Shown piece after piece: positions 8,188-16,938 of a DNA stretch of 64,000 nucleotides. The DNA lies in assembly GCF_014197055.1 (NCBI RefSeq), contig NZ_JACIEW010000003.1, positions 330,873 to 394,872 on the forward strand. The letters run 5' to 3'. The first letter of the stretch is position 1; each line of letters opens with the position of its first letter. The notes under the pieces were generated by a model that saw only the letters and a program-made list of their open reading frames with translations, did not search any database and was not told where the DNA came from. The position numbers were made by a program, and so were the translations under genes. The DNA is from Devosia subaequoris (GTDB taxonomy: Bacteria > Pseudomonadota > Alphaproteobacteria > Rhizobiales > Devosiaceae).

Positions 8188-9373
8188 CTTTCAAATTGTT
8201 CTTGCGGATCGTGTCATCGATCGCGGCGCCTTGCGCATCCAGGACGGGCTGATTGCCGAGATCAGCGAAACCCCAATTGCCGATGCCGATATCGAAGGCA
8301 ACGGCCTGCTCTTGCTACCCGGCATGATCGACATGCATGACGATATGATCGAGCGCGAAATCGAGCCGCGCCCGGGCGTGCGCATGCCCATCGATATGGG
8401 GCTGCGCGATCTCGACATGAAGCTGGCCACCGCCGGCATCACCACCGCCTATGCCTCTCTCTCCTTTGCGCCCGGCTCCACCTATGGCCACATGCGCTCC
8501 TACGACTTCACCAGCGCCCTGATCCGCGCCGTCGTCGCGGCACGCCCCAATCTGCTGATCGACCATCGCGTGCATGCGCGCTTCGAGGTGACCTTTCCGG
8601 CGGCCCTTTCAGTGGTCAAGGAACTGGTCAGCGAAGGCGCGGTGGATCTGGTTTCCCTCTGCGACCACACTCCCGGCCAGGGTCAGTATCGCGACCTCGA
8701 CCTGCAGGCGACCAATATGTCGAGGAACAAGGGCATTTCGCTTGAAGCGGCCATGGAACAGCTTCAGCAGCGCATTCGCGACCGCAAGGAAACCGCCGGC
8801 GACATGACCGAAACGCTGCGCGCCATTACCCAATATTGCACCATGCACGGCGTGCCCGTGGCCAGCCACGACGACGACACGGTCGAGAAGGTCACCCTGA
8901 TGGACCAACTCGGCGCCAATATTTCCGAGTTTCCGGTGACCCTGGAAGCCGCCGAGGAAGCGCATCGCCGCGGCATGCTCAATGCCATGGGCGCACCCAA
9001 TGCCCTGCGCGGTCAATCCTATTCGGGCAATCTCTCGGCCCGCAATGCGCACGCTGCCGGCGTGCTCGATTTGCTCGCTGCCGACTACCACCCCTCGGCC
9101 ATGCTACCCGCACTGCTGGTATTGGCCGAAACCGATCCCGATGGTCTGGCTGGCGCCGCCCGCCTCACCTCGCTTAATCCCGCCCGCGCCCTGGGCCTCG
9201 AAGATCGCGGCGAAATCCGCATCGGACTCCGTGCTGATCTGGCTGTCGCGTCCCGCACCGGTGTGGGCCAGGTACACGCCACATTCTCGTGCGGCCGCGT
9301 CGTGCATGCCGATGGCACTCTCGACACCCATAGGACCAGCAGGCGTCACGAGCATGTCATTCGAATGAGTTAA
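8174..9373 (+). CDS. phnM: PhnM-like amidohydrolase (alkylphosphonate ribose triphosphate diphosphatase)
   Basis: PhnM removes pyrophosphate from the 5-triphosphate intermediate, giving ribose-1-alkylphosphonate 5-phosphate for PhnJ. This 399-residue protein keeps the amidohydrolase metal site (H55 and D57 in LLPGMIDMHDDM; HARFEV; SLCDHTPGQGQ; ASHDDDT) and the late motif GAPNALRG, but is clearly divergent from typical PhnM (for example GQSYSGNLSA for GGSHSGNV). The ATG at 8174 inside the end of phnL is the start that aligns with the family. The final codons contain a PhnF-type operator for the downstream phnC gene. It is the only full-length phnM here and may have a modified substrate, in line with the unusual PhnJ. 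Confidence 0.82.
   Translation: MWLSDFQIVLADRVIDRGALRIQDGLIAEISETPIADADIEGNGLLLLPGMIDMHDDMIEREIEPRPGVRMPIDMGLRDLDMKLATAGITTAYASLSFAPGSTYGHMRSYDFTSALIRAVVAARPNLLIDHRVHARFEVTFPAALSVVKELVSEGAVDLVSLCDHTPGQGQYRDLDLQATNMSRNKGISLEAAMEQLQQRIRDRKETAGDMTETLRAITQYCTMHGVPVASHDDDTVEKVTLMDQLGANISEFPVTLEAAEEAHRRGMLNAMGAPNALRGQSYSGNLSARNAHAAGVLDLLAADYHPSAMLPALLVLAETDPDGLAGAARLTSLNPARALGLEDRGEIRIGLRADLAVASRTGVGQVHATFSCGRVVHADGTLDTHRTSRRHEHVIRMS
9357..9368. promoter_or_regulatory. PhnF-type operator, copy 3 (phnC promoter)
   Basis: TCATTCGAATGA palindrome, core CATTCGAATG at 9358-9367. It overlaps the last codons of phnM and lies 60-70 bases upstream of phnC. The downstream bases GAGTT are shared with copy 2. 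This suggests phnCDE1E2 has its own PhnF-controlled promoter in addition to read-through. Confidence 0.65.
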
Positions 9374-9427
9374 CGCTGTCATCTTGTTGACCTAGGGTCT
9401 CTTCATGGCAACGCCACGAGGTGGAAA

Positions 9428-10255
9428 ATGCTGGAACTGAGAAACGTCACCAAGCGCTTCGGTGACACGATTGCGGTCAACAATGTCTCGACCAATTTCG
9501 AACCCGGACAGATGGTCGGCGTCATTGGGCGCTCCGGTGCCGGCAAATCCACCTTGTTGCGATTGATCAATCGTCTGGCAACAGCCGATGAAGGTCGGAT
9601 CACTTCCGGCGATATTGACGTCCGCAACCTGAGCGGCACGCAATTGCGCGCCTGGCGCGCCCGCTGCGCCATGATTTTCCAGCAGTTCAATCTGGTTAAT
9701 CGGCTCGATGTGCTGACCAATGTACTGATCGGCCGGATCGGCAATGCCGGCACCATGCCCGTGCTGTTCAAGCATTTTTCGGCTGCCGACAGGGCCAATG
9801 CGGCCATGGCGCTTGACCGCCTCGACCTGCTCTCCCAGGCGTTGCAACGCGCCGACACGCTTTCGGGCGGCCAGCAGCAGCGTGTGGCCATCGCCCGCGC
9901 CCTGATGCAGAAGCCAAGCATTATTCTCGCCGACGAGCCGATCGCTTCGCTCGATCCGCGCAATGCGCGCCTCGTGATGGAGGCGCTGCGCACCATCAAC
10001 CAGCAGGACAAAATTACCGTCATCACCAATCTGCACACGCTGGATGCCGCGCGCGCCTATTGCGACCGCATCATCGGCATGGCCCATGGCCATGTCGTGT
10101 TCGACGGCACGCCCGATATGCTGACCAGCTCGATGATCCAGCAGATCTATGGTGATGAACACGAAACAGCCGTGGACGAGAGCCTGACCTCGACCATTGC
10201 TGCGACCGGTGCGGCAAGCCAAACCGGCAAACGACACCTGGAGGCGGCGCACTAG
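9428..10255 (+). CDS. phnC: Phosphonate ABC transporter ATP-binding protein PhnC
   Basis: ATPase of the PhnCDE importer for phosphonates (and often phosphite or phosphate esters), 275 residues. Walker A is GRSGAGKST (near residue 38), the Q-loop lies in [17 protein letters not shown], the signature is LSGGQQQRV, and [10 protein letters not shown] is the Walker B region. The sequence [18 protein letters not shown] is characteristic of PhnC. A good GAGGTGG ribosome binding site precedes the ATG. A PhnF-type operator lies just upstream. The gene is followed by phnD, phnE1 and phnE2 in the usual order, so uptake and processing appear co-regulated. Confidence 0.9.
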   Translation: MLELRNVTKRFGDTIAVNNVSTNFEPGQMVGVIGRSGAGKSTLLRLINRLATADEGRITSGDIDVRNLSGTQLRAWRARCAMIFQQFNLVNRLDVLTNVLIGRIGNAGTMPVLFKHFSAADRANAAMALDRLDLLSQALQRADTLSGGQQQRVAIARALMQKPSIILADEPIASLDPRNARLVMEALRTINQQDKITVITNLHTLDAARAYCDRIIGMAHGHVVFDGTPDMLTSSMIQQIYGDEHETAVDESLTSTIAATGAASQTGKRHLEAAH

Positions 10256-10288
10256 CTGCCCATCTTCCCCGAACTCGGAGCTACACAA

Positions 10289-11209
10289 ATGCTTACCCTG
10301 ACGCGCCGTGGCCTTGTGGCCGCGCTGGTTTCGCTCGCCCTGGTTTCCCCTGCCTTCAGCCAGGACTGGCGCGAGGAATATCCCGAACTGACCATCGGCA
10401 TCTCGTCGAGCGAGAACGAAACCGACGCCATCGCCCGCAATCAGCCCTATGCCGACTATCTCAGCCGCGAACTGGGCGTGCCGGTCAACATTGTGCGCGG
10501 CACCGACTATGCCGCCGTGATTGAAGCCATGCGCTCGGGTCACGTGCAGGTCGCCTCGGTCGGCCCGGCCGCCTATGCCCTGGCGCGCAAGATCATGGGC
10601 GAGGACATCGCGCCTGTAGCCGTAACGCTCGATAACGAAGGCAACCTTGGCTACCACTCGATCCTGGCCGTGCGCGCCGACAGCGACTATCAGTCGATCG
10701 AAGACGTCAAAGGTGCCTCCTTCGCTTTCGCCGACCCCAATTCCACTTCGGGCTATGCCGTTCCCTCCTATTATCTCGCCACAGAGCTGAACACTTCGGC
10801 CAGTGACTACTTCAGCGAAGTCGCCTTCTCCGGCGGTCACCAGCAGAGCGTCATGGCCCTGGTCAACGGGACCTTCGATGTTGTCGCCACCCATTGGCGC
10901 AACGAAGAGGCCGGCAATATCCAGACCATGGAAAATAACGGCCTGATCGAAAAGGGTTTGACCCGTATCATTTGGAAGTCCCCGGTCATTCCAAACACGC
11001 CCGTCATGATGCTCACCACCCTGCCCCAGGCGCTGCAGGACGAATTCAGGACCGTCCTCATGGCCTTCCCCGAAAAGGATCCCGAAGGTTTCGCCGAATA
11101 CACCCGCGGCACCTCCAGCGGCTATGTCGCGGCAACGCATGACGACTATCTCGATGTTGTGGCGATCACCGAGTTCAACGCCGAACAGCGCCGCAAGAAC
11201 GGCAACTGA
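10289..11209 (+). CDS. phnD: Phosphonate-binding periplasmic protein PhnD
   Basis: Periplasmic receptor for the PhnCDE importer, 306 residues with a signal peptide (residues about 1-25, ending PAFSQ). Typical PhnD segments are TIGISSSENETDAIARNQPYADYL (residues about 34-57), SVGPAAYALA and ADPNSTSGYAVPSYYL. The phosphonate-binding serine/threonine cluster in the last of these is present. A GGAG ribosome binding site lies before the ATG. A strong hairpin follows the stop, before phnE1. The exact ligand cannot be predicted from sequence. Confidence 0.9.
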   Translation: MLTLTRRGLVAALVSLALVSPAFSQDWREEYPELTIGISSSENETDAIARNQPYADYLSRELGVPVNIVRGTDYAAVIEAMRSGHVQVASVGPAAYALARKIMGEDIAPVAVTLDNEGNLGYHSILAVRADSDYQSIEDVKGASFAFADPNSTSGYAVPSYYLATELNTSASDYFSEVAFSGGHQQSVMALVNGTFDVVATHWRNEEAGNIQTMENNGLIEKGLTRIIWKSPVIPNTPVMMLTTLPQALQDEFRTVLMAFPEKDPEGFAEYTRGTSSGYVAATHDDYLDVVAITEFNAEQRRKNGN

Positions 11210-11218
11210 TCCCTTCCT

Positions 11219-11245
11219 GGCCGGTGCGCATCCCGCGCATCGGCC
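11219..11245 (+). terminator. Intercistronic hairpin between phnD and phnE1
   Basis: GGCCGGTGCGC and GCGCATCGGCC form an 11-bp stem (one G-U pair) with a 5-base loop, followed by TCTTTTCT. It begins 9 bases after the phnD stop. It likely attenuates transcription or protects the phnD message so that more binding protein than permease is made. Confidence 0.6.
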
Positions 11246-11265
11246 TCTTTTCTCGTGAGGCGCGC

Positions 11266-12177
11266 GTGTCCACACTCTCCCCAACCAATGGCCGGTTGAC
11301 CTCGACGACGCGGGAAGAACGATTGCTCTCGTTTGACGAGCGCTATCGCCAGCAGCAATTCACTCGCCGCAACTGGACCCTGCTCTATGGGGCGTTGTTC
11401 CTGGCGGCGCTGGTCGGGTCGGTAACCGTCAGCGATTTTTCCATTCCGGGTCTCATCAAGGGCCTGCCCATGGCCTGGAACTACATCCTGGGCACATTCC
11501 CCACACTGACGCTGGAGAATTTCTGGGCCGACCTCGCCAACTGGTACTGGGGCCTGCGCTTCTGGCTGCGCCTGCTGGTCGAAACCATCCTTATGGGGTT
11601 TGTCGGCACCGTGATGGGTGGCGTCATTGCCCTTGCCCTGAGCTTTCCCGCATCGCGCAACCTGGTTGAGAATACCGGCACCTATTTTGCCGCGCGCCGC
11701 ACACTCGAATTCTTCCGCACCGTGCCCGAACTGGTCTTTGCGCTGATCTTCGTCTTCGCCTTTGGGCTCGGTCCCTTTGCCGGCGTGCTGGCCATTGCGG
11801 TTCACACTGCGGGCGCACTTGGCAAGTTGTTCGCCGAGGTCAACGAGAACGTCGACCCACGCCCCATCGAGGGCGTCCGTGCGTCCGGCGGCAACTGGTC
11901 CATGATCATGCGCCTTGGCGTCGTGCCCCAGGCCCTGCCCAACTATGCCAGCTATTTGCTCCTGCGTTTCGAGATCAATGTGCGCGGGGCCTCGGCATTG
12001 GGCCTTGTCGGCGCAGGCGGCATTGGCCAGGACCTCTACGTCGCCATCCGCCAGTTCGAATACACCGACATCTCGGCAATCATGTTGCTGTTGATCCTCA
12101 CGACCTCGGTCATCGACATCACCTGCGAAGCCATCCGCCATCGCCTGATTGGCCACACCCTGACACAGGTTGCCTGA
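11266..12177 (+). CDS. phnE: Phosphonate ABC transporter permease PhnE1
   Basis: First of two PhnE-type permeases, about 303 residues from the GTG at 11266, with several hydrophobic membrane segments and the permease loop EAIRASGG-like stretch EGVRASGGNWSMIMRLGVVPQALP that docks on PhnC. I prefer this GTG because GAGG lies six bases before it. The in-frame GTG at 11224 lies inside the intercistronic hairpin and has no ribosome binding site. The gene pairs with phnE2, four bases downstream; two-PhnE systems are common in alphaproteobacteria. Confidence 0.83.
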   Translation: MSTLSPTNGRLTSTTREERLLSFDERYRQQQFTRRNWTLLYGALFLAALVGSVTVSDFSIPGLIKGLPMAWNYILGTFPTLTLENFWADLANWYWGLRFWLRLLVETILMGFVGTVMGGVIALALSFPASRNLVENTGTYFAARRTLEFFRTVPELVFALIFVFAFGLGPFAGVLAIAVHTAGALGKLFAEVNENVDPRPIEGVRASGGNWSMIMRLGVVPQALPNYASYLLLRFEINVRGASALGLVGAGGIGQDLYVAIRQFEYTDISAIMLLLILTTSVIDITCEAIRHRLIGHTLTQVA

Positions 12178-12180
12178 CCC

Positions 12181-13011
12181 ATGAATGCCACGCTGACCGC
12201 CGACATCGCCCGCTTCAGGCGCACCAATCCCCAGATCTTCACCCGCCCCCTGCATGAGCGCCTGCGCACATGGGGCCTGTGGCTAGCCTTTTTGGCTATT
12301 CTCGCCTTCGGCCTGTGGTGGATCGATGCCTCGCCGATGCGCATCGTCAATGGCCTCAACAAGCTCGGGCTGTTGGTCACCCTGATGATCCCACCTTGGC
12401 CGGGCGATGGTCTATGGGACTACACCTATGCCATGTTCGAAACCCTCGCCATGGCGTTTCTGGGCACGTTGATCGCCTTTGTCGTGGCCCTGCCACTTGG
12501 ATTTCTCGGCGCCAAGAACATCGCCCCCAACTGGCTGTTCCATTTCGGACTCCGTCGCTTCTTCGACGCCTTTAGGGGCATCGACGGTCTGGTCTGGGCG
12601 CTAATCTTCGTTTCCGCTGTTGGCCTCGGGCCCTTTGCCGGCGTGCTGGCAATTGCCGTGGGCGACGTCATGGTCTTCGGCAAGCTTTTCGCTGAAGCCA
12701 TCGAAAACGTCGACAACAAGCCGGTGGACGGCGTCCGGGCCTCCGGCGGCGACAACATCCATGTCGTTCGGCTCGGCGTCTTCCCTCAAGTGTTCCCGGT
12801 AATGATGAGCCACGTGCTCTATTTCTTCGAATCCAATGTCCGCTCGGCCACCATCCTGGGCATTGTCGGAGCCGGCGGAATTGGATTGCAATTGTCCGAC
12901 CGCATCCGCATCAACAACTGGCAGGAAGCCGCCTTCATCATCCTGATGATCCTGGTGACTGTGGCGATTATCGACGCGATCTCCCGCCGCATTCGCGCCC
13001 GGCTGATTTAG
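12181..13011 (+). CDS. phnE: Phosphonate ABC transporter permease PhnE2
   Basis: Second PhnE permease, 276 residues, starting three bases after the phnE1 stop. Hydrophobic segments span most of the protein, and the conserved coupling loop DGVRASGGDNIHVVRLGVFPQVFP (residues about 180-203) is present. It ends GIGLQLSDRIRINNWQEAAFIILMILVTVAIIDAIS, characteristic of PhnE. The ATG has only a weak ribosome binding site, consistent with translational coupling to phnE1. It is the last gene of the plus-strand phn block and faces the fbp operon tail to tail. Confidence 0.88.
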   Translation: MNATLTADIARFRRTNPQIFTRPLHERLRTWGLWLAFLAILAFGLWWIDASPMRIVNGLNKLGLLVTLMIPPWPGDGLWDYTYAMFETLAMAFLGTLIAFVVALPLGFLGAKNIAPNWLFHFGLRRFFDAFRGIDGLVWALIFVSAVGLGPFAGVLAIAVGDVMVFGKLFAEAIENVDNKPVDGVRASGGDNIHVVRLGVFPQVFPVMMSHVLYFFESNVRSATILGIVGAGGIGLQLSDRIRINNWQEAAFIILMILVTVAIIDAISRRIRARLI

Positions 13012-13024
13012 CCTGCAACATCAA

Positions 13025-14692
13025 TCACCGGATCCTGCTCGACGTGCGGGCGAGCAGGATCACCGGAAGGATGCCGATGGCCACGATGATCAGAGCGGCC
13101 AAAGCCGCATCTTCATAAGTGCCGCGCGCCGCTTCGCCGTAGAGCAGCGTGGCAAGGCTCTCGAAGTTCAGCGGCCGCAACAACAACGTCGCGGGAAGCT
13201 CTTTCATGCAATCAACGAAAACAAGCAGTCCCGCCGCCGTCAGTGCTGAGCGGGACAAGGGCAAGTGAACGCGCAACAGCGTCCCGCTCGACGACTGGCC
13301 CAGCGTGCGGGCCGCATGGTCGTAAGCAGGCGGAATCCGGCTCAATCCGGCTTCAATGCCCCCCGCCGAAATGGCCATGAAGCGGGCGGCATAGGCGTAG
13401 ACCAGCGCGGCTCCCGATCCGAGCAGCAACAGCCCCCCCGGCAATCCCGTCCAGGCCGTCCACCAGCCCCCCAACGCGCGATCGAACGCCGCGACTGGCA
13501 CCAGAATGCCAATTGCCAACACAGTTCCCGGTACCGCATAGCCCAGGGAGGCTATGCGCATCGCCGCGCTGGCCCAGGTTGAAGCGTGCAGGCGTGAGGC
13601 ATAGGCCAGCGCAAAGCCAATGGCCAGAATGGTCAATGTCGCGATCGCCGAGACGCTAACCGTATTGGCGGTGGCGCGCAGCAATGATCCCGACAGACCG
13701 GCAAATTCCAGCCGCCGCGCGGCGGCCACGACCAGGTAAATCGCCGGACCGGCAAACCCGATCAGGATCGGCGCCACACCCAGACCGAAGGCGATCGCGG
13801 CAGCAGGCCCCTTGAGCGCAAATCGCTGCATCTGCCGCGCATTCTGCGCCGTGGAGGCAAACCGTCGATTGCGCCGCGCCCATCGCTCGAGCATCAATAC
13901 GGCCAGCACCAACACCAGCATGCCAATGGCGATCTGCGCTGCTCCTGCCAGATCCGTGCGCACGATCCAGGTCGTGTAGATGGTTGCAGTCAAGGTGCGC
14001 ACGCCCAGAAATTGCGCCGCCCCCACATCGTTGAGCACTTCCATCAGAACCAGCGACACCCCAACGACGATAGCCGGCCGCGCCAAGGGTAGCGCCACCC
14101 GCCAGAAAATGGCGGAGCGTGGCACGCCGAGCGTCCGCGCAACTTCGGTAACGTTGGCCGCCTGGGTCAGGAACATGGCCCGAGCCGTCAGGTAGACGTA
14201 GGGATAAAGGACGAACCCGAATACCAGGATTGCGCCCCACATCGCCCGTAGATCGGGCAGGCGGAACTGGCGCGGACTGGAGTAGCCCAGCATCCAGCGC
14301 AGCACGCCCTGCACCGGCCCCAACGGGTTCAGGATATCGAGATAGGCATAAGCCATGATGTAGGTCGGCACCGCCAAAGGCAGCAATAGCGCCCATTCGA
14401 GCACGCCGCGCCCGCGGAAATCATAGGCGCTGACAATCCACGCCGCGCCGGTGCCGACCATGGTCGCGATCAGGCCAGAACCGGCCAGAAGCACCAGCGT
14501 ATTCCAGGTCGACTGCGGCAGAACGAATTGGAAGATGTGGCCCCACAGCCCCCCGGTATCGGCCACCGCCGTTGCCGCAATCGCCACAATGGGGACAAGC
14601 GCAAGAGCCGCCGCGACAAACGCCACGGCGGCCCAGGGGCTGATTGCGATATCAGGGCGGCTTCGTCGGCGCCCTCGAGTCATGTCGGCCAT
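13025..14692 (-). CDS. fbpB: Ferric iron ABC transporter permease (FbpB type)
   Basis: Fused two-half permease of the FbpB/ThiP class (555 residues, about 12 membrane segments), which carries ferric iron from the periplasmic receptor into the cytoplasm. Each half has a coupling loop: EVARTLGVPRSAIFWRVALPLARP (residues about 185-208) and DHAARTLGQSSSGTLLRVHLPLSRSAL (near residue 465). The neighbours fbpC and fbpA lie upstream on the same strand, in the order C-A-B. The ATG at 14692 has a poor ribosome binding site. Family size and motif layout are normal. Confidence 0.88.
   Translation of the reverse strand: MADMTRGRRRSRPDIAISPWAAVAFVAAALALVPIVAIAATAVADTGGLWGHIFQFVLPQSTWNTLVLLAGSGLIATMVGTGAAWIVSAYDFRGRGVLEWALLLPLAVPTYIMAYAYLDILNPLGPVQGVLRWMLGYSSPRQFRLPDLRAMWGAILVFGFVLYPYVYLTARAMFLTQAANVTEVARTLGVPRSAIFWRVALPLARPAIVVGVSLVLMEVLNDVGAAQFLGVRTLTATIYTTWIVRTDLAGAAQIAIGMLVLVLAVLMLERWARRNRRFASTAQNARQMQRFALKGPAAAIAFGLGVAPILIGFAGPAIYLVVAAARRLEFAGLSGSLLRATANTVSVSAIATLTILAIGFALAYASRLHASTWASAAMRIASLGYAVPGTVLAIGILVPVAAFDRALGGWWTAWTGLPGGLLLLGSGAALVYAYAARFMAISAGGIEAGLSRIPPAYDHAARTLGQSSSGTLLRVHLPLSRSALTAAGLLVFVDCMKELPATLLLRPLNFESLATLLYGEAARGTYEDAALAALIIVAIGILPVILLARTSSRIR
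13031..13061. terminator. Hairpin between convergent phnE2 and fbpB
   Basis: GATCCTGCTCG and CGAGCAGGATC form a perfect 11-bp stem with a 9-base loop. It lies 20 bases past the phnE2 stop and inside the last codons of convergent fbpB. It may end phn transcription. There is no T-run on either side, so intrinsic termination is uncertain. Confidence 0.4.
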
Positions 14693-14700
14693 AAGGAAGA

Positions 14701-14721
14701 GCGGCGTCCTTTGGACGCCGC
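14701..14721 (-). terminator. Intercistronic hairpin between fbpA and fbpB
   Basis: GCGGCGTCC and GGACGCCGC pair perfectly over 9 bp with a 3-base loop, between the fbpA stop (14731) and the fbpB start (14692). On the minus strand it is followed by TCTTCCTT. It likely raises the binding-protein to permease ratio. Confidence 0.5.
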
Positions 14722-14730
14722 GCCAATGCT

Positions 14731-15759
14731 CTAATTGCTGAAAGTGTCGAAGTTGACTTCGTCGACCAGTTCGCTGGCCCGTTTGCGGTACGGCAGCACC
14801 TCGGTCAGCGACAGGCTGTCGGGTTCCAGCGTGCCAAATTCCGCAATGATCGGATGAACCTCGGCGGTCGTGGACACCGGGTATTCGAAATTGGCTTCGG
14901 CATAGAGCTTCTGCGCCGCGTCGGAGACCAGATATTCGAGCAGTTGGACCGCTTCTTCACGATTGGGAGCATGCGCCGCCACAGCCGCACCGCTGACATT
15001 GACCAGCGTTCCGCCGCCCTCAAAGGTCGGGAGGATGACCTTGACCGCATCTGACCAGCCCTTTTGCTCGTCGCCGCTGGAGCCGCTGGCCATCAGACCG
15101 TAATAGTAGGAATTGGCCACGGAAATATCGCAGACACCAGCCGCAATGTCGCGCGCACCATCACGGTCGCCACCAGCGGCGGGACGCGCCTGATTGGCCT
15201 TGATGCCTTCAAGCCAGCTGCGTGTGGCATCCTCACCATACTTGGCCATATAGGCCGCGAACATCGCGGTATTGTAGGGGTGCTGGCCCGAACGGATACA
15301 CAGCTTGCCGCGGAATTCTTCGTCGTCGAGCTGCTCATATGTGATGCTGTCGAGATCGAGTTCCTTGGCCGCATAGACAACGCGGGCACGACCCGACAGG
15401 GCAAACCAATTGCCTTCGGCGTCCCGCAGCGAGGCCGGAACGGCCGCTTCAAGGATTTCAGACTCGACCGGCTGGGTGACACCGGCATCGACCAGATCGA
15501 TCAGGGCGCCGAAGTCAACGGCCATCAACAAGTCGGCCGGCGAGCTCGCGCCCTCTGCCTGAACCCGCTCGATCAGGCCGCTCTCGAGAAAAACTGTGTT
15601 GACCGCAATGCCGGTCTCAACCGTGAAAGCATCGAGGATCGGCTGGATCAGGCCCGGCTCACGCGTGGTGTAGATATTGACTTCCTGACCCAGCGCCGGG
15701 ACGGCCACCGCCATTGCCAGCACGCTGGCCACAGCAAAACTCTTGAAATGCTTGCGCAT
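14731..15759 (-). CDS. fbpA: Ferric iron-binding periplasmic protein (FbpA type)
   Basis: Periplasmic receptor that binds Fe(3+), 342 residues. A Sec signal (residues 1-24, ending PALGQ) precedes EVNIYTTREPGLIQPILDAF, the FbpA/FutA start. The tyrosine cluster ANSYYYGLM (Y218-Y220) matches the iron-ligand tyrosines of the family. I chose the ATG at 15759 because GGGAG lies upstream and it places the signal peptide at the N-terminus. An ICE-like palindrome about 110 bases upstream suggests control by Irr. The gene lies between fbpC and fbpB. Confidence 0.9.
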   Translation of the reverse strand: MRKHFKSFAVASVLAMAVAVPALGQEVNIYTTREPGLIQPILDAFTVETGIAVNTVFLESGLIERVQAEGASSPADLLMAVDFGALIDLVDAGVTQPVESEILEAAVPASLRDAEGNWFALSGRARVVYAAKELDLDSITYEQLDDEEFRGKLCIRSGQHPYNTAMFAAYMAKYGEDATRSWLEGIKANQARPAAGGDRDGARDIAAGVCDISVANSYYYGLMASGSSGDEQKGWSDAVKVILPTFEGGGTLVNVSGAAVAAHAPNREEAVQLLEYLVSDAAQKLYAEANFEYPVSTTAEVHPIIAEFGTLEPDSLSLTEVLPYRKRASELVDEVNFDTFSN

Positions 15760-15869
15760 AGTCGAACTCCCATTGCGACGACGTTGAGGTGCCCGGATCG
15801 GTCCGCCACACCCTGTTCGAGGCCGCAAAAGCCATATCGGATAGTAGAAGTCAAGTTTTTCTGAGGCAC

Positions 15870-15886
15870 CTTAGAATCGATCTAAA
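15870..15886 (-). promoter_or_regulatory. Iron control element-like (Irr) motif upstream of fbpA
   Basis: Read on the minus strand this is TTTAGATCGATTCTAAG. The Irr consensus in Rhizobiales is TTTAGAANNNTTCTAAA, so 12 of the 14 fixed positions match. It lies 111 bases upstream of the fbpA ATG, in the 147-base gap between fbpC and fbpA. Its position suits an iron-responsive promoter. Confidence 0.55.
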
Positions 15887-15906
15887 CTATTGATTGTGCT
15901 CAATAA

Positions 15907-16938
15907 TCAGACCGGTTCGTTTTCCGATGGAAATATCAATACCTCATGCGCATTTACGGCGATTTTCACCGTATCGCCCGGGCGCACATCATGTCGTGAC
16001 GTACCGCGCATCACCAGGGGCTCATCCATCCCCTCGACGGCCAGCAGCAGTTCCTCGATTTCACCCAGAATGGTCCGGTCTAACACCTGCGCGGGAAGGC
16101 CGGCCTCGCTCAGGATGATCGACTGCGGCCGCAGCAGCACCTTTGGCACCCCCTCAAGACCCGGCGCAGGAAAGCGCCCAAGTGGCGTCTCCAGCACATT
16201 GGCCTTCAAACGCGCCGGAATTACATTCATGATAGAAAAGAACGAGGCGGCGTAGGCAGTCCAGGGCGCATCATAAATGCGCTCGCCGGTCCCCATTTCA
16301 ACCAGGCGGCCTTTTTGCATCAGCGCCACCATGTCCCCAATGGCCAAGGCCTCTTCCGGATCATGGGTCACGACCACTGCCGTCATGCCCAGCTCCCGCA
16401 CGATTGACAGGGTCTCGTGCCGCACACGATCGCGCAGGCCGCGGTCCAGATTGGAAAATGGCTCATCCATCAGCAGCAGCCGGGGTTGCGGCGCCAGGGC
16501 TCGTGCCAGGGCCACTCGTTGCTGCTCGCCGCCGGACAGCATATGCGGGTAGCGATCCGCCAGGGCTGTGATGCCGATGCTGCTCAGAATTGAGTCTACA
16601 CGGGCCCCACGCTCTGCGCGCGGCAGCCGGCCGAGCCCAAAGCCGATATTGTCGCGCACGCTCAAATGCGGAAACAGGGCATAGTCCTGGAACATGAAGC
16701 CGACCCGGCGATGCTCTGGCTCGACAAACACGCCGGGCGCCGACATCGGCGTACCCTCAATGGTAACACTGCCGGCATCGAGCGTTTCTATGCCCGCGAT
16801 CGTTCTGAGCAGCGTCGATTTCCCGCAGCCGGAATGCCCGACCAGGCACAACACCTGTCCGGCCCCGATCTCGAGTGAGACATCGTCAAGCGCCGCGACA
16901 CGGCCGAAATGCCGCGTGACGCCGGACAGGACAAGCAT
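15907..16938 (-). CDS. fbpC: Ferric iron ABC transporter ATP-binding protein (FbpC type)
   Basis: ATPase of the ferric importer, about 343 residues. Walker A GHSGCGKST lies near residue 32, with signature LSGGEQQRV, Walker B LLLMDEP and H-loop VVTHDPEEAL. The C-terminal ~100 residues form a TOBE-type regulatory domain with a final HEVLIFP strand. I prefer the ATG at 16938, with AAAAGG eight bases upstream, over the ATG 18 bases earlier, which has no ribosome binding site. It is the first gene of fbpC-A-B. The ligD gene ends 150 bases upstream on the same strand. Confidence 0.87.
   Translation of the reverse strand: MLVLSGVTRHFGRVAALDDVSLEIGAGQVLCLVGHSGCGKSTLLRTIAGIETLDAGSVTIEGTPMSAPGVFVEPEHRRVGFMFQDYALFPHLSVRDNIGFGLGRLPRAERGARVDSILSSIGITALADRYPHMLSGGEQQRVALARALAPQPRLLLMDEPFSNLDRGLRDRVRHETLSIVRELGMTAVVVTHDPEEALAIGDMVALMQKGRLVEMGTGERIYDAPWTAYAASFFSIMNVIPARLKANVLETPLGRFPAPGLEGVPKVLLRPQSIILSEAGLPAQVLDRTILGEIEELLLAVEGMDEPLVMRGTSRHDVRPGDTVKIAVNAHEVLIFPSENEPV

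Noticed and set aside
9392..11284. A 630-codon open frame on the minus strand opposite phnC and phnD
   Set aside because: It is antisense to two clear genes, has histidine/glycine-rich composition typical of frames mirrored from GC-rich genes, and has no recognisable domain.
11146..12255. A 369-codon minus-strand frame opposite phnE1
   Set aside because: Shadow of the permease gene; highly charged, repetitive composition and no ribosome binding site or family match.
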